A stretch of 36,659 nt of DNA from an uncultured Anaerolineae bacterium. GTDB taxonomy: Bacteria > Chloroflexota > Anaerolineae > Anaerolineales > Villigracilaceae. The stretch lies in contig CAIJPN010000060.1 in NCBI GenBank assembly GCA_903822545.1, positions 1 through 36,659 of the forward strand, in the 5' to 3' direction. Made by a program: the position numbers and the translations under genes. This document shows, piece by piece, positions 33,228 to 36,659 of the stretch (positions within the stretch are counted from its first letter, which is position 1; each line of letters begins with the position of its first letter). The notes beneath the pieces are model-generated. The model was not told where the DNA came from and searched no databases. It worked only from the letters and a program-made list of their open reading frames with translations.

Positions 33228-34586
33228 ATGAATGCACAACAAGCCTGGCAGGCCATCCTTGGACAGCTCCAAATGGAAATGCCTCGCGCCGCCTTCGACA
33301 CCTGGGTGCGCGAAACCCGTTTGCTCGCTTACGAAGATGGTCTGATCACGGTGGGCGTTCGTAATGCCTATGCTCGCGATTGGCTCGAAAATCGCCTGCT
33401 CGAACGAATCACCCAACTTACAACGGATGCACTCGAGACCCCTGTGAATGTAAGATTTATTGTCGCTGGACAGGAATCCCTTGAAGAGACCGATCCTGCC
33501 CGCGACTCTTCCCGCCGCGACCCAACCGCCCCGTCTGTTGCTTCCGTTAAACCACGCAACCCCACCCTCAACCCGCGCTACACCTTTGAAAATTTTGTAG
33601 TTGGAACCAACAGCCGCCTCGCCCATGCCGCCGCCCAGGCTGTGGCCGAAAACCCCGCCCGCGCCTACAACCCCCTGTTCCTTTATGGCGGCGTCGGCCT
33701 CGGGAAAACCCACCTCCTGCACGCCATTGGCAACGCCTGTCACGGGCGCGGATTAAGTGTGCTCTACGTTTCCAGCGAAGAATTCACCAATGACCTGATT
33801 AACGCCATTCGCACCCACACCACCCCCACCTTCCGCGAAAAATACCGCTCCATCGACGTACTGCTCATCGACGACATCCAATTTATCGCTGGCAAAGAAT
33901 CCACCCAGGAAGAATTCTTCCACACATTCAATACCCTGCATGGCCAGGACAAACAAATCATCGTTTCATCTGACCGACCACCCAAGTCCCTTTCCACGCT
34001 GGAAGAACGCCTGCGTTCGCGCTTCGAGTGGGGTCTGACCGCCGACATCCAGCAGCCCGATATCGAAACCCGCCTGGCCATCCTGCGCCACAAAGCCGAA
34101 ACATCCGGCCGCCGTGTTCCCGATGAAATCCTGCAACTCATTGCCCGCCGTGTTCAATCCAACATCCGCGAACTGGAAGGCGCGCTCAACCGCATCGTGG
34201 CCTTTGCCGAATTGAGCGGCGCACCGCTTTCACTGAGCTTGGCTGATTCTGCCCTGGTAGACCTATTGCCACAACGCCGCGACATTGCCCCGCAGCGTGT
34301 GGTTGAACTTGTCGCCCGCGAATTTGCCCTCACGGTTGAAAACCTGCTCGGGCGCGACCGTTCACGCGAAGTGGCGCTGCCTCGCCAGGTTGCCATGTAC
34401 CTGTTGCGCCAGGAAGCCAATGTTTCCCTGCCGCAAATCGGCGAAGTCCTGGGTGGGCGTGACCACACTACCGTCATGTACGCCATCGAAAAAATCGCCG
34501 ACAACATCGAGCGCGATGCCAGCCTGCGCAAGCGCGTGGTTAACATCAAACAACAACTATACAACCAGCCTGGCCTGGCCGCATAA
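33228..34586 (+). CDS. dnaA: Chromosomal replication initiator protein DnaA
   Basis: The 452-residue AAA+ protein binds DnaA boxes and melts the origin. Domain I starts the protein (AWQAILGQLQ). A linker with low-complexity sequence runs to about residue 112. The AAA+ domain begins at YTFENFVVGTNSRLAHAAAQAV, with Walker A GGVGLGKT at 154-161, Walker B VLLIDDIQF and sensor RLRSRFEWGL. The C-terminal helix-turn-helix binds DNA through the signature GGRDHTTVMYAIEKI. ATG 33228 has GGAG 9 bases before it. dnaN is not adjacent, unlike in many bacteria; a small membrane protein and selA follow. Regulation by the leader palindrome is possible but unproven. Confidence 0.97.
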   Translation: MNAQQAWQAILGQLQMEMPRAAFDTWVRETRLLAYEDGLITVGVRNAYARDWLENRLLERITQLTTDALETPVNVRFIVAGQESLEETDPARDSSRRDPTAPSVASVKPRNPTLNPRYTFENFVVGTNSRLAHAAAQAVAENPARAYNPLFLYGGVGLGKTHLLHAIGNACHGRGLSVLYVSSEEFTNDLINAIRTHTTPTFREKYRSIDVLLIDDIQFIAGKESTQEEFFHTFNTLHGQDKQIIVSSDRPPKSLSTLEERLRSRFEWGLTADIQQPDIETRLAILRHKAETSGRRVPDEILQLIARRVQSNIRELEGALNRIVAFAELSGAPLSLSLADSALVDLLPQRRDIAPQRVVELVAREFALTVENLLGRDRSREVALPRQVAMYLLRQEANVSLPQIGEVLGGRDHTTVMYAIEKIADNIERDASLRKRVVNIKQQLYNQPGLAA

Positions 34587-34600
34587 CTCTCAGACAATTT

Positions 34601-34645
34601 GTGCGTCGCACCATTCAAAACGGGGATTCACCCGGTGCGACGCAC
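34601..34645. repeat. 12-bp perfect inverted repeat after dnaA
   Basis: GTGCGTCGCACC (34601-34612) and GGTGCGACGCAC (34634-34645) are perfect inverted copies around a 21-base loop. No U-run follows, so it is not a simple terminator. Its right arm abuts the -10 box at 34663 and could cover the -35 region. Confidence 0.6.
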
Positions 34646-34662
34646 CTTCGGCCCAGTACGGG

Positions 34663-34668
34663 TATAAT
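34663..34668 (+). promoter_or_regulatory. TATAAT -10 box seven bases before a start codon
   Basis: A consensus TATAAT lies only 7 bases before ATG 34676, with no Shine-Dalgarno site between. This fits a leaderless transcript. The -35 region is poor and lies within the inverted repeat. Confidence 0.5.
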
Positions 34669-34675
34669 TCAACCC

Positions 34676-35059
34676 ATGGAAGAAAAAACCACCTTTCGCC
34701 CGTACCTCATCTCCACACTCATCCTGTTTTTGGGCGGGTGGGGCGGCCTGGCCGTGCTGCTCAACTACACCCTGCCTACCATCTGGCCGCGTTGGAGCTT
34801 CTTCGCCCTCATCGTCATTGCCCTTACTGGCACAGCCCTGCCCATCGCCTACTTCCTCCACCTGCGTTTCCCATCCACACCCCCCGTGCTTCCGCATGTG
34901 ATCTTACGTGAAGCCTTATGGGTTGGCGTTTACGGCGCGGTACTTACCTGGCTGCAACTGGCCCGCATCCTCACCTTTGGCATCGGCCTGTGGCTGGCAA
35001 TCGGCACAATTGTGATTGAATACCTGTGGCGCTGGCGCGAAAGAAGCCAGGTAAAGTGA
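34676..35059 (+). CDS. Small four-helix membrane protein of unknown function
   Basis: The 127-residue protein has four predicted membrane helices: about residues 10-32, 38-61, 79-96 and 99-118. They are separated by short loops with Pro-Thr and Arg residues. I do not recognise the family. Charge at the ends (RWRERSQVK) suggests that the C terminus is cytoplasmic. ATG 34676 has no ribosome site but a -10 box just upstream. Its last four bases, GTGA, overlap the selA start, so the two are translated in a coupled way. Whether it has any role in selenium metabolism is unknown. Confidence 0.75.
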   Translation: MEEKTTFRPYLISTLILFLGGWGGLAVLLNYTLPTIWPRWSFFALIVIALTGTALPIAYFLHLRFPSTPPVLPHVILREALWVGVYGAVLTWLQLARILTFGIGLWLAIGTIVIEYLWRWRERSQVK

Positions 35060-36399
35060 ACCTGCGCAACCTTCCATCAGTCGAACAACTCCTTCAGGCC
35101 AGCGATGGCCTGATTTCCGTTTACGGGCGAACTCTTGTGCTGGATGCGATTCGCCAGACGCTGGAAAAAATCCGGGTGGATGTCCGCGCTGGGGCTGGCG
35201 TCCCGTCAAACGAACAAATACTCACCCGCGCCCAATCCCGTTTAATTGGCTGGACAAAACCCACCCTCGAGCCTGTCATCAACGCTACCGGCGTTATCCT
35301 GCACACGAACCTGGGACGCGCCCCTCTCAGCAAATCCACCATCCAGGCAATGGAAGCGGCCTCCAGCGGGTACACCAACCTTGAATTCGATCTCGTTACC
35401 GGCAAACGCGGCTCGCGCCTGATCCATGCCGAATCACTCCTGCAAAAATTGACCGGCGCAGAATCGGCTGTGGTGGTCAACAACTGCGCCTCAGCCGTAC
35501 TACTGGTGCTTTCGGCGCTGGCAAAAGGCAAAAAAGTCGTCATCCCGCGCTCACAGCTGGTTGAAATCGGCGGCGGGTTCCGCGTGCCGGATGTGATGAA
35601 GCAAAGCGGCGCAAAATTGCTCGAAATCGGCACCACCAACAAAGTGCGCCTTTCAGATTTTGAAGAAGCCATTGAGCAAACTGGCAGTTTGCCCTTGATC
35701 ATGCGTGCCCATCGCTCTAACTTCAAAATCATCGGTTTCACCGAAGAACCCGAACTGGCTGAAATTGCAAAAGTGGCGCATAGCCATAATGGGATTTTGC
35801 TCGACGATCTGGGGTCGGGAACATTGATCGACACATCCAAATATGGCATGGAATATGAGCCAACCGTGCAAGATTCGCTGGCCGCCGGGGCGGATGTGGT
35901 CATGTTTTCAGGCGATAAGCTGTTGGGTGGGCCGCAGGCTGGGATTATCATCGGCAAGAAAGCTTTACTGGATAAAATCAAAAAGCATCCGCTGGCGCGC
36001 GCCGTTCGCGCCGACAAGACCCGCCTGGCCGGTTTGGGCGCTACGCTGCTGCATTATCTCAAAGACGAGGCGGAGCGTGAAATTCCGATCTGGCAGATGA
36101 TCTCGCAGACGAGGGAGCAAATCTGGGCCAGGGCTGAAGCCTGGGTAACGGAACTGGGTGCCGGGGCGGTTGTGGCGGCAGAATCCACTGTCGGCGGCGG
36201 CAGCCTTCCGGGGGAGAGTATCCCCACGTTTGTGTTGGCACTCAATCCAAAATCACCCGATAAATTCCTGGCAAAACTACGCCAGAATACCCCGCCAGTG
36301 ATCGCCCGCGCCGAAAACGGCCAGGTGCTGCTCGACCCGCGCACCGTTTTGCCCGAACAGGATGCCACTTTGCTGGCCGCACTGAAAACGATCCTGTGA
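35056..36399 (+). CDS. selA: L-seryl-tRNA(Sec) selenium transferase
   Basis: The 447-residue PLP enzyme converts seryl-tRNA(Sec) to selenocysteinyl-tRNA(Sec) with selenophosphate. Typical marks are PVINATGVILHTNLGRAPLS at about 73-92, VVNNCASAVLL, IPRSQLVEIGGGFRVPDVM at 163-181, and ILLDDLGSGTL. The PLP-binding Lys288 lies in MFSGDKLLGGPQAG. The length fits the family of about 460 residues. I chose GTG 35056, which overlaps the upstream stop in GTGA and has AGG before it; a GTG at 35026 lies further inside the upstream gene. The genome should then use selenocysteine, but selB, selC and selD are not in the window. A GxxExxY-like remnant follows with another GTGA overlap. Confidence 0.95.
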   Translation: MNLRNLPSVEQLLQASDGLISVYGRTLVLDAIRQTLEKIRVDVRAGAGVPSNEQILTRAQSRLIGWTKPTLEPVINATGVILHTNLGRAPLSKSTIQAMEAASSGYTNLEFDLVTGKRGSRLIHAESLLQKLTGAESAVVVNNCASAVLLVLSALAKGKKVVIPRSQLVEIGGGFRVPDVMKQSGAKLLEIGTTNKVRLSDFEEAIEQTGSLPLIMRAHRSNFKIIGFTEEPELAEIAKVAHSHNGILLDDLGSGTLIDTSKYGMEYEPTVQDSLAAGADVVMFSGDKLLGGPQAGIIIGKKALLDKIKKHPLARAVRADKTRLAGLGATLLHYLKDEAEREIPIWQMISQTREQIWARAEAWVTELGAGAVVAAESTVGGGSLPGESIPTFVLALNPKSPDKFLAKLRQNTPPVIARAENGQVLLDPRTVLPEQDATLLAALKTIL

Positions 36400-36593
36400 T
36401 TGAAATCATTGAAGCGGAACTCAGTCGCGTATACGCGCAACAAGCATCAGCGTCTCTCAAAGCTGCTGGCTTGAAACTTGCCGTTGTGATCAATTTTGGT
36501 GGTGAAAGTTTAACTTACAGCCAGGTGGCAAATACAAAAGCCTGGGCGTTTTTGCCATCGCACTTGCTCAAACCGCCCAAGTTTTCAGGATAA
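36396..36593 (+). pseudogene. GxxExxY-like protein remnant
   Basis: A 65-residue frame starts at GTG 36396, overlapping the selA stop in GTGA. Its stretch AQQASASLKAAGLKLAVVINFGGESL resembles the C-terminal part of GxxExxY (PD-(D/E)XK-like) proteins, where the segment before it would read like VEL and EAQ. The N-terminal GxxExxY block and nuclease motif are missing, so this is probably a decayed C-terminal fragment. It could also be a small novel gene; it ends in TAA at 36591-36593. Recognition rests on a short match and is uncertain. Confidence 0.4.
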
Positions 36594-36659
36594 AAGCAAA
36601 TCTTTAAAGCGAATTTTGCGAATTAGCGAATTTCGCAACGATTTGAACTAATAATTTAA

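Noticed and set aside
1-36659. tRNA genes, rRNA genes, CRISPR arrays, insertion sequences
   Set aside because: All gaps were read for T-arm-like motifs, regular spacers and transposase motifs; none was found.

Overview
The window is 36.7 kb of GC-rich bacterial chromosome. It holds 33 genes or gene remnants, dense ordinary housekeeping content, no tRNA or rRNA gene and no CRISPR array. I infer a member of the Chloroflexota, probably the Anaerolineae. The inference rests on several traits together: a Thr/Pro-rich lipoprotein with an NBR1-type Ig-like domain, a giant nucleotide cyclase/ATPase/TPR protein, a solitary CpaF-type ATPase, a GAF-domain NarL-type histidine kinase, a presequence-protease-like M16C peptidase, and interspersed palindromic repeats. 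No 16S sequence is present, so the assignment is not proven.

Layout: (1) 1-2.6 kb, plus strand: the tail of an alpha/beta hydrolase, then a PadR regulator preceded by a 39-bp palindrome, then molybdate-type permease (modB) and binding lipoprotein (modA) without a modC ATPase. (2) 2.8-9.3 kb, minus strand: a PreP-like zinc peptidase, then an Fe-S type ArsR/SufR-like regulator, a MIP18/SufT-like protein, a CoxM-type FAD subunit and a GH20 hexosaminidase in one directional run, interrupted by a strong terminator-like hairpin. (3) 9.4-16.3 kb: a cpaF-like ATPase with a possible leader peptide, a minus-strand NBR1 lipoprotein, and a plus-strand run of cyclase-ATPase-TPR, PncC and an MTA/SAH-nucleosidase-like protein. 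(4) 16.3-26.7 kb, minus strand: L,D-transpeptidase, GNAT, metG, a primary-type sigma factor behind a DUF177 protein, a PuuB-like FAD oxidoreductase, polyprenyl synthetase with TatD, and a phosphohexomutase. (5) 27.2-32.8 kb, mostly plus strand: an AT-richer GT87-like membrane protein, a patatin, a rhodanese (minus), a frameshifted Sfp-type phosphopantetheinyl transferase and a histidine kinase. (6) 32.8-36.6 kb: a long AT-rich gap with palindromes upstream of dnaA, then a small membrane protein, selA and a GxxExxY-like remnant joined by 4-base overlaps.

I found no obvious new defence or mobile system. The points most worth a second look are: a PadR-controlled modBA locus; a likely conditional terminator between a MIP18 gene and a CoxM-GH20 pair; back-to-back overlapping -35 boxes; a 98-bp inverted-repeat element present twice; candidate leaderless genes; and a phosphopantetheinyl transferase broken by what looks like a single-base deletion. 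All coordinates, alignments and residue counts were done by hand.
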